Under the pieces are notes generated by a model. It did no database searches and had not been told where the DNA came from. It worked only from the letters and a program-made list of their open reading frames with translations. A DNA stretch of 64,000 nucleotides, taken from contig CALKTH010000060.1 of assembly GCA_937997485.1 (NCBI GenBank), forward strand, positions 1-64,000, written 5' to 3'. Positions within the stretch are counted from its first letter, which is position 1. Every line of letters starts with the position of its first letter. Positions 17,770 through 26,304 of this stretch are shown here, one piece after another. Position numbers and translations under genes: made by a program. The stretch is from an uncultured Acidimicrobiales bacterium (GTDB taxonomy: Bacteria > Actinomycetota > Acidimicrobiia > Acidimicrobiales > SZUA-35).

Positions 17770-18894
17770 CTAGTTGTTGGTGCGTGCTCCTGACTCGTCG
17801 GCCACGAGTGCGGCGACCAGTTCCTCGAGTGAGACAACGCCGATCGCACCTCGCTCATCGAAGACAACGGCCAACTGTCGCTTCTGCTGTCGCATGACAC
17901 GAAGCGCCTGCACCAGCGATCGATCGGCATGGATGCGTGCCAACGGTCGAGTCATCGAACCCGGAAGTGGTTGATGGTTGCCGCCGCCATCCAGCATGAG
18001 CAGATCCTTGGCGTGCAGATACCCCACGATACTTCCCGGTATCGAGCCCGACCCATGCGAGGACGCGCCCCCGACTTGGGTCCGACCAGAGGTCAGCACG
18101 GGGATGCGGGTTTCCTGGCTGGATCGAACGAGCCGTTCGGCCTGCGCTGGCGTCGATCCCAATCGAAGCTGCGGCGTTTCGCTGAGCGGGCGGACGATGT
18201 CTCGCACCGGACGTTCCGCAAAGTCCAGTGCCCCTTGCAGCATCTCGGCGCTGTCATCGTCAATGCCACCGCCGGCGAACGACTCTCGGACGATGGCTGC
18301 CAACTCCGCGGTGGAGTGTGAGGTCGCGATCTCGTCGGTTGGCTCGACGCCGACCAAGCGAGTGCCGCCGTTCGCGAGGAAGGACAGCGTTCGGACGAGC
18401 GGGCCGGCAATCACCAGGTACGCCCGGTATGGCAACACCAGCCAGCGAACCGTTGGCTCGGGTGTGGAGATTGCGATGTTCTTCGGAACCATCTCGCCGA
18501 TCACGAGGTGGAGGAAGGAGACGATGCCGAGGGCGACGACGAAACTCACCACCCGGACGCCGTCCTCCGACAGCGAACTGGCCAAGAGATCTTCGAAGAG
18601 CACAGCGAGTGCCGGCTCGCCGACCGAACCCAAGCCGAGGGTGGCCAGCGTGATGCCGAATTGAGCACCAGCCAGCTGCAACGACAGGTCCGAGATCGAC
18701 CGCTCGGCGGCACGATCTACACGCTTGCCCTGCTCCGCTCCGGCTTCAAAGGACGACCGCTTGGCCGCGAGCAGCGCGAACTCGTACGCAACGAACACAC
18801 CGTTCACCAGGATCAGCGCCACGGCGATGATCAGCGACCACGTGACCGACAACCCGGCAAGTCCACCCGACGCGAACAGCCCTGACGTGCTCAT
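17770..18894 (-). CDS. CNNM/hemolysin C-type membrane protein with CBS domains (short form)
   Basis: A 374-residue protein with the DUF21 (CNNM) transmembrane domain: several N-terminal helices including LIIAVALILVNGVFVAYEFALLA and the VIGEMVPKNIAIS motif. A pair of CBS domains follows (about 215-365), ending in VVSLEELVAALV. It lacks the CorC/HlyC domain found at the end of many relatives. Such proteins are linked to magnesium or cobalt transport. Its ATG overlaps the stop of the longer paralogue (ATGA), so the two are translationally coupled and may form a hetero-complex. Confidence 0.88.
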   Translation of the reverse strand: MSTSGLFASGGLAGLSVTWSLIIAVALILVNGVFVAYEFALLAAKRSSFEAGAEQGKRVDRAAERSISDLSLQLAGAQFGITLATLGLGSVGEPALAVLFEDLLASSLSEDGVRVVSFVVALGIVSFLHLVIGEMVPKNIAISTPEPTVRWLVLPYRAYLVIAGPLVRTLSFLANGGTRLVGVEPTDEIATSHSTAELAAIVRESFAGGGIDDDSAEMLQGALDFAERPVRDIVRPLSETPQLRLGSTPAQAERLVRSSQETRIPVLTSGRTQVGGASSHGSGSIPGSIVGYLHAKDLLMLDGGGNHQPLPGSMTRPLARIHADRSLVQALRVMRQQKRQLAVVFDERGAIGVVSLEELVAALVADESGARTNN

Positions 18895-20237
18895 CGGAGG
18901 GACCCGGCGCTTCGACGCTCGAGGGTCTCTCCAACATGCCCGCTCCTCATGGCTTGGTTGTCGGTGATCTGAATCGAAGCGATGCGCCGGCCGTCCATGG
19001 CGACGATCTCGAGCGTCGTGTCTTCGAACACCACCACGTCACCCTCGTCGGGTATGCGTCCCAGCTGATCGAGAATGAAGCCGGCGATGGTCTCGTATTC
19101 GCCTTCCGGGAAAACAAAGCCCGAGGCCTGCTCGACCTCGTCGCCATGCAGCGTGCCGGCAACGATGGCCACGCCGCTGTTGAGCGGCGTGGTCACGACA
19201 TCGGCATCGTCGTACTCGTCATCGATGTCGCCCGTGATCTCTTCCAAGACGTCCTCGAGCGTGAGCACACCAGCGGTTCCGCCATGCTCATCGACAACAA
19301 CGAGCAGTTGGCTTCCCGTCCGGCGGATGTCGTCCAGCACATCCGAGAGATCCCTGGTCTCGGGAACCACAACGGCTTCGATCATGATGTCGGTCACCGA
19401 CGTCCGCTCGCGCTCACGGTGCGACAGGTCGAACACGGAGATGATGTCAACCACGCCCTTGATGTCATCGAGATCCTCGCCATAGACCGGATATCGACTG
19501 TGGCCGCTCTCCCTGGCCTGCAGAAGCAGATCAGCGACCGTCGCCGTCTCCACCAAGCCCGTGACGTGCACTCGGGGCGTCAGCGCGTCGGCTGCGTCCT
19601 TTTCGCTGAAGCGAATGGTGCGGCTCAGGAGGTCCAGCGCGTCGGCGGTGATTTCGCCGGTCGCTCCGGACGACCGAATCAGATAGTCGATCTCCTCCAG
19701 CGACCGAACACTCGTCAGCTCTTCCTTCGGCTCGATCCCGAGGCGCCGAACAATCCAATTGGCGGCGCCGTTGAACAGCACAATCATCGGCGAGAAGACA
19801 CCGTGAACCACCCGGGCGGCGGGAAGCAATGCCAGCGAGACCGCTTCAGCCCGAGCGATGGCAATGTTCTTCGGAATCAGCTCGCCGACAACGGTCTGCA
19901 GCATTGTGGCGATCGCGATCGAGAGGGCGATCGTCAGACCCGAGCCGGGCGACCCAACGAGCGGCTCGATGACTGGATCAATGAGCGAGCCAACGAGCGG
20001 CTCGGTCAAGAAGCCGAGGACGATGCTCGTCAGCGTGATTCCCAGTTGCGCCCCGGAGAGATGGAACGACAACCGACGAAACGCCGCCAGGGCGGATTTC
20101 GCAGCCCACTGGCCATCAGCAGCTCTGGCGTCGATCTTCTGCCGATCTGCGGCGACCAATGCGAACTCAACGGCAACGAAGAACCCGTTGGCGGCGACAA
20201 GGACGATGACGAGGACGAGCCCGAGTGCGAGTTCCAT
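18891..20237 (-). CDS. CNNM/CorC-type membrane protein with CBS and CorC_HlyC domains
   Basis: A 448-residue protein. The DUF21 domain has four predicted transmembrane helices, beginning LGLVLVIVLVAANGFFVAVEFALV, and includes VGELIPKNIAIARAE. Two CBS domains follow (about 215-335, with DEHGGTAGVLTLEDVLEEITGD), then a C-terminal CorC_HlyC domain with FVFPEGEYETIAGFIL. This is the complete form of the family, associated with Mg/Co efflux or transport rather than with haemolysis in most cases studied. It is upstream of, and overlaps by ATGA, its shorter paralogue. ATG start. Confidence 0.9.
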   Translation of the reverse strand: MELALGLVLVIVLVAANGFFVAVEFALVAADRQKIDARAADGQWAAKSALAAFRRLSFHLSGAQLGITLTSIVLGFLTEPLVGSLIDPVIEPLVGSPGSGLTIALSIAIATMLQTVVGELIPKNIAIARAEAVSLALLPAARVVHGVFSPMIVLFNGAANWIVRRLGIEPKEELTSVRSLEEIDYLIRSSGATGEITADALDLLSRTIRFSEKDAADALTPRVHVTGLVETATVADLLLQARESGHSRYPVYGEDLDDIKGVVDIISVFDLSHRERERTSVTDIMIEAVVVPETRDLSDVLDDIRRTGSQLLVVVDEHGGTAGVLTLEDVLEEITGDIDDEYDDADVVTTPLNSGVAIVAGTLHGDEVEQASGFVFPEGEYETIAGFILDQLGRIPDEGDVVVFEDTTLEIVAMDGRRIASIQITDNQAMRSGHVGETLERRSAGSLR

Positions 20238-20353
20238 GGGAGGCTCAGATCGTAGACGACGCCTGGATGCTGTCCGCTCGCATGCCAGCAGAAGCCTCCA
20301 GGGATCCTTCGATGAGGAGTGAGGTCTTCCGTTTGCCGGACAGACTCACGGCG

Positions 20354-20379
20354 ACGACGTCACGGCGTACGACGTCACG
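20354..20379. promoter_or_regulatory. Direct repeat pair upstream of the CNNM operon
   Basis: The 11-mer ACGACGTCACG occurs twice, at 20354-20364 and 20369-20379, 15 bases apart start to start, each with a GACGTC palindromic core. The pair lies in the 159-base gap between the CNNM/CorC gene start (20237) and the M23 gene stop (20397). It could be an operator for the leftward CNNM pair, but the distance from the start (about 117 bases) is large. No protein can be assigned to it. Confidence 0.3.
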
Positions 20380-20396
20380 AGGTAGGACAGCGGGCG

Positions 20397-22223
20397 CTAC
20401 TCAGCGCGAGTCGTCGTTGGCGGCGAGTAGCCGCTCGCTGCACGATCGTCGTTGCTTTCCGCCACGTCGATACCTGCTGCTTCGAGCTGCGCCGCTTGCT
20501 CGCGCAACTCGGCATCCTTTTGCACCCGCACGTACAGGATGGGATACGGGTTGAGAGGGCGCCCACCGTCAGGGTGCATCTGCATGTGCAGATGAGGGGG
20601 CGTGCCACGGGCGTTGCCACTGGTGCCGACAGCGCCAACGACATCTCCGGCCTCAACAACCTGTCCAACCGCAAGACCGGGAGCGAACGAGCTCAGGTGG
20701 GCGTAGTACCAGTCGGTGCCAGACTCGCCGCGAAGCCAGAAGGTCAGGCCGCCCAGGCGACCATTGCCGATTCGGCTAATCACGCCGCGCTCGACGGCGA
20801 GGAGCGGCGTGCCATACGGAGCGAAGAGATCAATGCCTTCGTGCCAGTGCTCGTCAGCGGTACCGGTCGCTCGGGGATAGCCGTACGAGTCAATGAGTGG
20901 CACGTCGTACGGCCACTGAATCGGGTAGTGCAGATCTTGGATGAAGACATCGCTGCCTGCCTCGAACGCCTCGAGTTCGACCTCGGCCTGTTCGATCGCA
21001 CCAGCCCGGTTCTCGGCCCGGTCGGTAGCGGCAATGATGGAGCGTTCGACGATCTTGATGCGGTCGTACAGCAAGAGATCATCGGTGGAGAGTTGCGCTC
21101 GAATGTTCGCGAACTCCTCGATGGCCGCTTGGTCCTGGTCGAGAACGGCCTGCATCATTGTCTGCTGCACTTGGGCTTCGAGCAGTGCCTCCTGATCAAG
21201 ACCGGAGTTGAGCGAAAACGAGTCGCCCCGCACGAACGCCTGCAGGGCGCGGGTCTCCATGCGGACCTGCGCCGCTTCAAGTCGAAGAAGAAGCTCTCGA
21301 GTGTCTTCGTCGAGTTCGTCTTGGCGCTGACGGAGTTCCTTGAGCCGAAGACGCAGTGTCTTCACCGTGGCGACCGATTCGACGTACTCCGCTCGCACAC
21401 CCTCCAACTTCGCCTGAGCAGATTGGACGTTGCTGAACACGACCTGGTTCGGCACGAAATCAGGCTGGTTCGCGTAGGCACCACGCCGGGGCGGGACAGT
21501 GAGATCGACGTCCGGGACGTCTTCCGCCTGCTCTTCAAAGGCGCCGGGATCATCGGGATCGATCGTGGTGACGGTGCACCCGTCGATGATGATGGTCTCG
21601 CCGTTCTCGTTCGTGGTGAAGGTGATCTCGCCGTCGCCCTCGCTCGAGGTCGTTGTTGGATCGGTCGGCGTGGGAGCCGGCGTCGAACCGTCCGCGCCAC
21701 CCGTCGTCGAACCGTCGCCACCCGCGGCGTCCGCTGGAGCGCATCCGTCAGGGAGGCTGGTGGTGGACTCGTCGAGAGTCGACGTGGTGGAGTCATCGGT
21801 GGCGGTTGTGTCGCTGCCCTCCGCACCGGCCTGCGTCGTGTCTGCTCCAGCCTCGGTCGTGGGAGCCGTTGTGGGCTCGGAGGATGCGGTCGTGTCGCTG
21901 GATCCTGCCGTCGTCGTTGGTGCTTCGGTGGTCGGTACCTCGGTCGTTGGTGCTTCGGTGGTCGGCGCCTCCGTTGTCGGTGCCTGCGTCGTTGGTGGCA
22001 CCGTCGTTGGTGGCACCGTCGTGTCGCCCGCAGGCGACCACGTGGATGGTGGTGCTTCGTCCTGAGCGAGCGCGGGCTGAGTCGACAGAGGCGAGAAGAG
22101 AGCGCTCGCCATGGCCATCGCCAGACTCGCAGCGAACATGACATGGCGTCGGGATCGCTCCGGCGCGGGAGCAGACATCGCCTTGGAGCGCTCGCGCGTG
22201 GTGGGGGAACCGGGGACAGCCAT
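20397..22223 (-). CDS. Secreted M23 peptidase with Thr/Pro-rich spacer
   Basis: A 608-residue exported protein. A twin-arginine-free signal peptide ends near QPALAQ (about residue 52). Next is a long low-complexity Thr/Pro/Glu/Ser spacer with repeated TTEAP units, probably crossing the wall, then a coiled coil (about 275-420) and a C-terminal M23 domain with HEGID and HLHMQMH zinc motifs. The peptidase residues are intact. ATG 22223 has AAGGA seven bases upstream and a hairpin directly before that. It is the second M23/coiled-coil protein in 6 kb, with the same layout but a different spacer. Confidence 0.87.
   Translation of the reverse strand: MAVPGSPTTRERSKAMSAPAPERSRRHVMFAASLAMAMASALFSPLSTQPALAQDEAPPSTWSPAGDTTVPPTTVPPTTQAPTTEAPTTEAPTTEVPTTEAPTTTAGSSDTTASSEPTTAPTTEAGADTTQAGAEGSDTTATDDSTTSTLDESTTSLPDGCAPADAAGGDGSTTGGADGSTPAPTPTDPTTTSSEGDGEITFTTNENGETIIIDGCTVTTIDPDDPGAFEEQAEDVPDVDLTVPPRRGAYANQPDFVPNQVVFSNVQSAQAKLEGVRAEYVESVATVKTLRLRLKELRQRQDELDEDTRELLLRLEAAQVRMETRALQAFVRGDSFSLNSGLDQEALLEAQVQQTMMQAVLDQDQAAIEEFANIRAQLSTDDLLLYDRIKIVERSIIAATDRAENRAGAIEQAEVELEAFEAGSDVFIQDLHYPIQWPYDVPLIDSYGYPRATGTADEHWHEGIDLFAPYGTPLLAVERGVISRIGNGRLGGLTFWLRGESGTDWYYAHLSSFAPGLAVGQVVEAGDVVGAVGTSGNARGTPPHLHMQMHPDGGRPLNPYPILYVRVQKDAELREQAAQLEAAGIDVAESNDDRAASGYSPPTTTRAE
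21916..21965. repeat. Short direct repeats coding the Thr/Pro spacer
   Basis: The 20-mer GTTGGTGCTTCGGTGGTCGG is perfectly repeated at 21916-21935 and 21946-21965 (30-base period), with degenerate copies continuing to about 22021. The array encodes the TTEAP-type repeats of the M23 peptidase. The 30-base period keeps frame, so copy number changes would lengthen or shorten the wall-spanning spacer without breaking the gene. Confidence 0.75.
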
Positions 22224-22233
22224 CTCGGATTCC

Positions 22234-22252
22234 TTCGGCAGAAACCGCCGAA
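22234..22252 (-). promoter_or_regulatory. Hairpin adjoining the ribosome binding site of the M23 gene
   Basis: On the transcribed strand a perfect six-base stem TTCGGC/GCCGAA with a seven-base loop ends directly against the AAGGA of the M23 gene starting at 22223. Such a hairpin could limit ribosome access or mark the end of a leader RNA. No known riboswitch consensus, including the ydaO type found before other actinobacterial wall hydrolases, could be fitted. Confidence 0.35.
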
Positions 22253-22356
22253 ACCTGAGTGCTGGAGCGGTTTCTTGGGTCAGATGACCTACGCAGTTCC
22301 GAGCTGTCGAGCGCCCAGAAACGCCAACAGCGTGCGACGAAAGGCAACGACAGAGA

Positions 22357-23148
22357 TCAGCCGGCCGGCGGACCGATGTGATGAGCGTCGCCAGCTGTCA
22401 CCACCACGGTTCCCGTGCCGTCCTTGCGATCGATGATGAGGCCGCCACCGGAGTCGATATCGACGGTTCGGCCCTCAACCACGCCGGACGCTGTGTCCAT
22501 CCTCACCGTGCGCCCGAGGCTCACGCACTCGTCTCGGTAGCGCTCGATCCAGCCAAGGTCCCCCGCCTCGTGTGCGGTGTAGAGAACATGGAACTCCGCA
22601 AGGACGGCACGGAGGAGATCGAGCGGCTCGGGTGCCGTTCCTCGGTCAGTCAGCGACGCCACATCGATGGCCCAGACACCCTCGCCCTCTGGCCGCTCAG
22701 AACCGAACGCAACGTTGACGCCACAGCCGATCACCACTGCAAAATTCGGCGTCGTGGTCGCCTCGGCCAGAATCCCTGCCAACTTGCGTTCCTCGTGACC
22801 GACAGCGAGCACGTCATTCGGCCACTTGAGCCCTATCTGAGCGCCGGTCGCCTGGCGGATGGCAGCTGCCACCGCGAGGCCCGTCAGCAACGGGAGCAAG
22901 CCCGCCGTTTCAGCGGTCGGACGCACAAGCCACGATGCCAGCATCGAACGTCCAGGCTCATCGACCCAGGTGCGCCCTTGCCGCCCTCGTCCAGCCGTTT
23001 GATGGTCCGTCAACAGCACACGGCCCTGCTCTGCACCTGCTTCCGCTGCTGCGAGCAGGTCCCGGTTCGTCGAACTCGTCTCGCTCACATGCTCAATGAA
23101 GGAAAAAAGCGTGTTCGAGGGTCCTGTATGTTTCCGTTTGGAGGCCAT
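22357..23148 (-). CDS. birA: Biotin-[acetyl-CoA-carboxylase] ligase
   Basis: A 263-residue biotin protein ligase that activates biotin with ATP and attaches it to the carrier lysine of carboxylases. It has the ETSSTNRDLL strand, the biotinoyl-AMP loop GRGRQGRTW and the KWPNDV motif. There is no N-terminal DNA-binding domain, so it is a mono-functional ligase, not a repressor. The frame is open upstream, but ATG 23148 is the last start before the conserved core. It is divergent from the carboxylase gene whose BCCP domain is the expected substrate, with 19 bases between the two start codons. Confidence 0.92.
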   Translation of the reverse strand: MASKRKHTGPSNTLFSFIEHVSETSSTNRDLLAAAEAGAEQGRVLLTDHQTAGRGRQGRTWVDEPGRSMLASWLVRPTAETAGLLPLLTGLAVAAAIRQATGAQIGLKWPNDVLAVGHEERKLAGILAEATTTPNFAVVIGCGVNVAFGSERPEGEGVWAIDVASLTDRGTAPEPLDLLRAVLAEFHVLYTAHEAGDLGWIERYRDECVSLGRTVRMDTASGVVEGRTVDIDSGGGLIIDRKDGTGTVVVTAGDAHHIGPPAG

Positions 23149-23167
23149 CTCGGCTAACCATACGGAC

Positions 23168-24952
23168 GTGTCTGACGCATCTTCTGCCCCCACGCCGTTT
23201 CGCAAGGTCCTGATCGCCAATCGTGGCGAGATCGCCGTCCGAGTTATCAGGGCCTGCCAGGAGCAGGGCATCGCCACTGTTGCGGTGTATTCCGAGCTCG
23301 ATCGGACGGCCCTCCACGTTCGTCTCGCCGACGAGGCCTACGCCCTCGGTGGGCAGACCGCGGCGGAGTCCTACCTCAACACCGAGGCGATCTTGGACGC
23401 CATCGAGCGGAGCGGCGCCGACGCTGTCCATCCCGGCTACGGATTCTTCTCCGAGAACGCGGACTTCGCACGTGCCATCACGGATCGTGGCGTGACCTTC
23501 ATCGGACCGCCCCCAGAAGCCATCGAGGTCATGGGCGACAAGATCAGCGCCCGTGAAGCAGCTGAGAAGGTTGGCGTTCATGGCGTTCCGGGCGTCACCG
23601 AGTTCTTGACCGGACCCGATGCCGTGACAGCGTTCGGCTCCGAGCACGGTTGGCCCGTGGCGATCAAGGCGGCGTTCGGCGGCGGCGGCCGAGGCATGAA
23701 GGTCGTGCATTCTGCCGACGAGGTCGAAGACGCACTCGCTTCAGCTCAGCGAGAAGCACTCAACTATTTCGGTCGCGACGAGTGCTACGTCGAGCGATAC
23801 CTCACCAAGCCCCGTCACATCGAGATCCAGGTGTTGTGCGACAACCACGGCAACGGCGTGTATCTGACCACCCGCGACTGCTCGGCTCAGCGCCGCCATC
23901 AGAAGCTGGTCGAAGAGGCACCCGCGCCCGCCATGCCCGCCGAGATCGAGACGGCAATGGGTGAGGCCGCCCTCAAAGTTGCCCATGGCTGCGGCTACAC
24001 CAACGCGGGCACGGTCGAGTTCCTCTACGAGGACGGGGGCTTCCACTACCTCGAGATGAACACCCGACTCCAGGTCGAGCACCCGGTGACCGAGATGGTG
24101 ACCGGCGTCGATCTCGTCGCCATGCAGCTGCACGTGGCTGCCGGCGGCACGCTGCCCTTCACCCAGGACGACATCGAGGTCGACGGTCACGCGATCGAGA
24201 TCCGCATCAACGCTGAGGATCCCGCTGGCGGGGCGTTCCTTCCCTCCCCCGGCCCGATCACGAAACTGCGCATCCCTGGCGGTTACGGCGTGCGCTACGA
24301 CGGTGGCTACGACGAGGGCGACGAGATCAGTCAGTACTACGACAACCTGGCAGGCAAGCTCATCTGTTGGGGCGCCGACCGAGACATCGCCATCGCCCGC
24401 ACGATTCGTGCGCTCAAGGAGATGATCATCGAGGGCGTGGCCACCACGATTCCCGCCGACATCGCCATCCTCGAACACCCCGACTTTGCCGCCGTGGAGC
24501 ACTCCACCAAGTGGGTCGAAGAAGTGCTGGACCTCTCGAGTACCGCCGCTCCGGCCCCGTCAGCGGATGGCGAAGCGGCCGAGCCCACCGTCAAGCGCGA
24601 CGTCACCGTCGAGGTCAACGGCAAGCGTTTCCAGGTCGCGATGTGGGTGCCCGAATCCGCCATGGCCGCCGCCCCCGCTGGCGGCAAGAAAAAGGCCAAG
24701 CGTCGCTCGTCTGGCAGCGGTGGAAGTGGCGGCAGCGGCTCGGGCGAAGTCACCGTGCCGATGCAGGGCACGATCGTCAAGATCTTGGCCGAGGTCGGTC
24801 AGGAGGTCGCCGTGGGCGACACCATCGTCGTGCTCGAGGCCATGAAAATGGAGAACAACGTCAACGCCGAAAAGGCGGGCACCATCAAGGAACTGCGAGT
24901 CGAGGCCGGTCAGAGCGTCGGCGGCGGCGACATCGTGGCCATCATCGAGTAG
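23168..24952 (+). CDS. Acyl-CoA carboxylase alpha subunit (biotin carboxylase plus BCCP)
   Basis: A 594-residue fusion of biotin carboxylase (about 1-445) and biotin carboxyl carrier protein (about 520-594), the actinobacterial AccA type. It carboxylates its own biotin with bicarbonate and ATP for transfer to acetyl- or propionyl-CoA by a separate beta subunit, which is not in the window. Seen are KVLIANRGEIAVRVIRA, the ATP-grasp glycine loop KAAFGGGGRGMKVV, and the catalytic EMNTRLQVEHPVTEM. The biotinylation site is EAMKMEN. A Lys/Gly/Ser-rich linker separates the domains. GTG 23168 is used as start. Adjacent birA supports function. Confidence 0.93.
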   Translation: MSDASSAPTPFRKVLIANRGEIAVRVIRACQEQGIATVAVYSELDRTALHVRLADEAYALGGQTAAESYLNTEAILDAIERSGADAVHPGYGFFSENADFARAITDRGVTFIGPPPEAIEVMGDKISAREAAEKVGVHGVPGVTEFLTGPDAVTAFGSEHGWPVAIKAAFGGGGRGMKVVHSADEVEDALASAQREALNYFGRDECYVERYLTKPRHIEIQVLCDNHGNGVYLTTRDCSAQRRHQKLVEEAPAPAMPAEIETAMGEAALKVAHGCGYTNAGTVEFLYEDGGFHYLEMNTRLQVEHPVTEMVTGVDLVAMQLHVAAGGTLPFTQDDIEVDGHAIEIRINAEDPAGGAFLPSPGPITKLRIPGGYGVRYDGGYDEGDEISQYYDNLAGKLICWGADRDIAIARTIRALKEMIIEGVATTIPADIAILEHPDFAAVEHSTKWVEEVLDLSSTAAPAPSADGEAAEPTVKRDVTVEVNGKRFQVAMWVPESAMAAAPAGGKKKAKRRSSGSGGSGGSGSGEVTVPMQGTIVKILAEVGQEVAVGDTIVVLEAMKMENNVNAEKAGTIKELRVEAGQSVGGGDIVAIIE

Positions 24953-25027
24953 TCACCCGGGCCCACCCCGCCTCACCCCTCCCCAGAGGCTCCCCAGCTC
25001 TCACACACCCACGCGCTCAAACCGCCC

Positions 25028-25071
25028 GTGGCACCGTTACTTGTCGCTCTGGCGTCACTTCACGGTGCCAC
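25028..25071. repeat. 44-bp palindromic element, copy 1
   Basis: This copy has arms beginning GTGGCACCGTTA and ending CACGGTGCCAC around a central TCTG loop; ten of the twelve outermost bases starting with GTGGCACCGT pair and one mismatch follows. It lies between the carboxylase gene stop and the stop of the DUF559 gene, so it could act as a bidirectional structure between convergent genes. Two further copies lie at 26132-26175 and 26194-26237, on the other side of the DUF559 gene. Confidence 0.85.
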
Positions 25072-25092
25072 CCACACGGTCAGACGAGGTGC

Positions 25093-26034
25093 CTATGCGG
25101 CGTTGCGTCGTCGGGCACGGGCGATGGCGGCTCGGACTCGACCGGTCCAGATCTCCGGCTTGTACCAGATCTCGGACTCCCAGACCTCCACCACTTCGAA
25201 GCCCGCAGCCTCGAGAGCCTGACGACGGGCAGTGTCGGCGACGACGTCGCTCAGGGCCAAGTGGTGGCGATCACTCTGGACCTCGATCACGACCTTCAGG
25301 CTCCGATGAAAGAAGTCGACGCGACCGATCCAACGAAGGTCGTCACCGAGATCGACCTGACGCTCGAACCCGAACAGCTCGTATCGCTCGAGCGTCGTCA
25401 ATGTCCGGTTCTCGAGGCCGCTGGCAGGAGGAACCCAATCCGTCCCGCGAGCGGCGAGAATCCGCTTCATCGTCGAGCGGCCGGGATGCCCGGCGTTGAA
25501 TCGCTCGTCAAAGTGTCGGTGTAGCTGTGCACCAGTGAGCAATCGGTCCGCCCAGAGGCGATCCGTCAGTCTCGCAACGCGGCCCTCCGCCATTCCCGCG
25601 TCCGCAAGCTCAAACGGAATTCGAAACGGCCGAACGATCGGAAAGCCGTCCAAGACCGTGACTTCGTCGGTCCACATACGGCGCACGCGATGCACCCGAA
25701 CTCCGGGTGGTGTTGTCGAGTTCGATCGCCCCCGTACGACATGAATGGGTCGCTCGGCCTCGAATCCAGGAACGCCATACCGGGCGGCCGCTGTCTCGTT
25801 GCTCAGCACCGCACCTGCACCCGCTGAGAGCAGAGCAATCATCAGGCGTTGTTCGACCGTGTTGGGCGAGCCTGCGACCCTCCAGACCGAACGGCCGACC
25901 CGCTCCCACTCGGGGCGACTCAACTCGTTTCTGGCCCGCGACGCCGTGGCTCCGAGCCCGACCGCATCGTGCATCGTGATCACACCGTGCTGTTGTGCGG
26001 CCCGTTGTGCCAACGCTTCCAACCAAGAGTCCAT
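25093..26034 (-). CDS. AbiEi-like N-terminal domain with DUF559 nuclease-like C-terminal domain
   Basis: A 313-residue protein. The first about 90 residues resemble the winged-helix region of AbiEi-type antitoxins (HGVITMHDAVGLGATASRARNELSR...ERVGRSVWRVAGSP). The C-terminal about 110 residues fit DUF559, a Vsr/restriction-endonuclease-like fold, with the presumed metal residues in GRVDFFHRSLKVVIEVQSDRHH and a final FEVVEVWESEIW strand. Such orphan proteins are common in actinobacteria and their role is unproven; defence or mobile-element links have been proposed. No partner toxin gene is adjacent. It is bracketed by three 44-bp palindromes, and TTTAC repeats lie 10 bases upstream of its start. 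Confidence 0.8.
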   Translation of the reverse strand: MDSWLEALAQRAAQQHGVITMHDAVGLGATASRARNELSRPEWERVGRSVWRVAGSPNTVEQRLMIALLSAGAGAVLSNETAAARYGVPGFEAERPIHVVRGRSNSTTPPGVRVHRVRRMWTDEVTVLDGFPIVRPFRIPFELADAGMAEGRVARLTDRLWADRLLTGAQLHRHFDERFNAGHPGRSTMKRILAARGTDWVPPASGLENRTLTTLERYELFGFERQVDLGDDLRWIGRVDFFHRSLKVVIEVQSDRHHLALSDVVADTARRQALEAAGFEVVEVWESEIWYKPEIWTGRVRAAIARARRRNAA

Positions 26035-26043
26035 GCCCCATGA

Positions 26044-26068
26044 TTACGCTTATTTACTTTCGTTTACG
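26044..26068. promoter_or_regulatory. 10-bp-phased TTTAC direct repeats
   Basis: The AT-rich run just upstream of the DUF559 gene start holds TTAC(G), TTTAC and TTTACG, with the shared TTAC at 26044, 26054 and 26064, exactly one helical turn apart. The same TTTACG pair with a 10-base period occurs at 60043-60058. In such GC-rich DNA this looks like a binding site for a protein that contacts one face of the helix. Whether it controls the leftward DUF559 gene is not known. Confidence 0.45.
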
Positions 26069-26131
26069 CGACTGATGAGCACAACGACCCAGGAAGACAT
26101 CGCTCTTTCGACCGCATGCGCTACTGCGCCG

Positions 26132-26175
26132 GTGGCACCGTTACTTGTCGCTCCGGCGTCACTCAACGGTGCCGC
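26132..26175. repeat. 44-bp palindromic element, copy 2
   Basis: Same element as at 25028 and 26194, with three changes relative to copy 3: CTCCG in the loop, CAACGG in the right arm and a final GCCGC in place of GCCAC. The arms still pair over most of their length. It lies in the 270-base intergenic region between the divergent-facing DUF559 start and the lpdA stop, 18 bases before copy 3, giving a head-to-tail pair. Confidence 0.85.
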
Positions 26176-26193
26176 GGGAATCAAGTGGAGCCG

Positions 26194-26237
26194 GTGGCAC
26201 CGTTACTTGTCGCTCTGGCGTCACTTAACGGTGCCAC
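26194..26237. repeat. 44-bp palindromic element, copy 3
   Basis: This copy has perfect 12-base outer arms, GTGGCACCGTTA and TAACGGTGCCAC, followed by an imperfect inner stem closing on a TCTG loop. As RNA or single-stranded DNA it would form a long hairpin. It is the best-formed of the three copies and ends 68 bases from the lpdA stop codon, where it could stop transcription. No open reading frame is associated with it. Confidence 0.85.
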
Positions 26238-26304
26238 GAAGGACTCGAGCGCTTGGGTGGGGTGCGGCAGAGATGCGGGCGGGCGGAGGTGGGGCGGTGG
26301 AACG

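Noticed and set aside
22224-22356. ydaO (c-di-AMP) riboswitch before the M23 gene
   Set aside because: No convincing match to the conserved ydaO blocks; only a simple hairpin is present.
25028-26237. CRISPR array from the 44-bp repeats
   Set aside because: Copies are palindromic over their whole length, spacers are unequal (about 1060 and 18 bases), and no cas gene is present.
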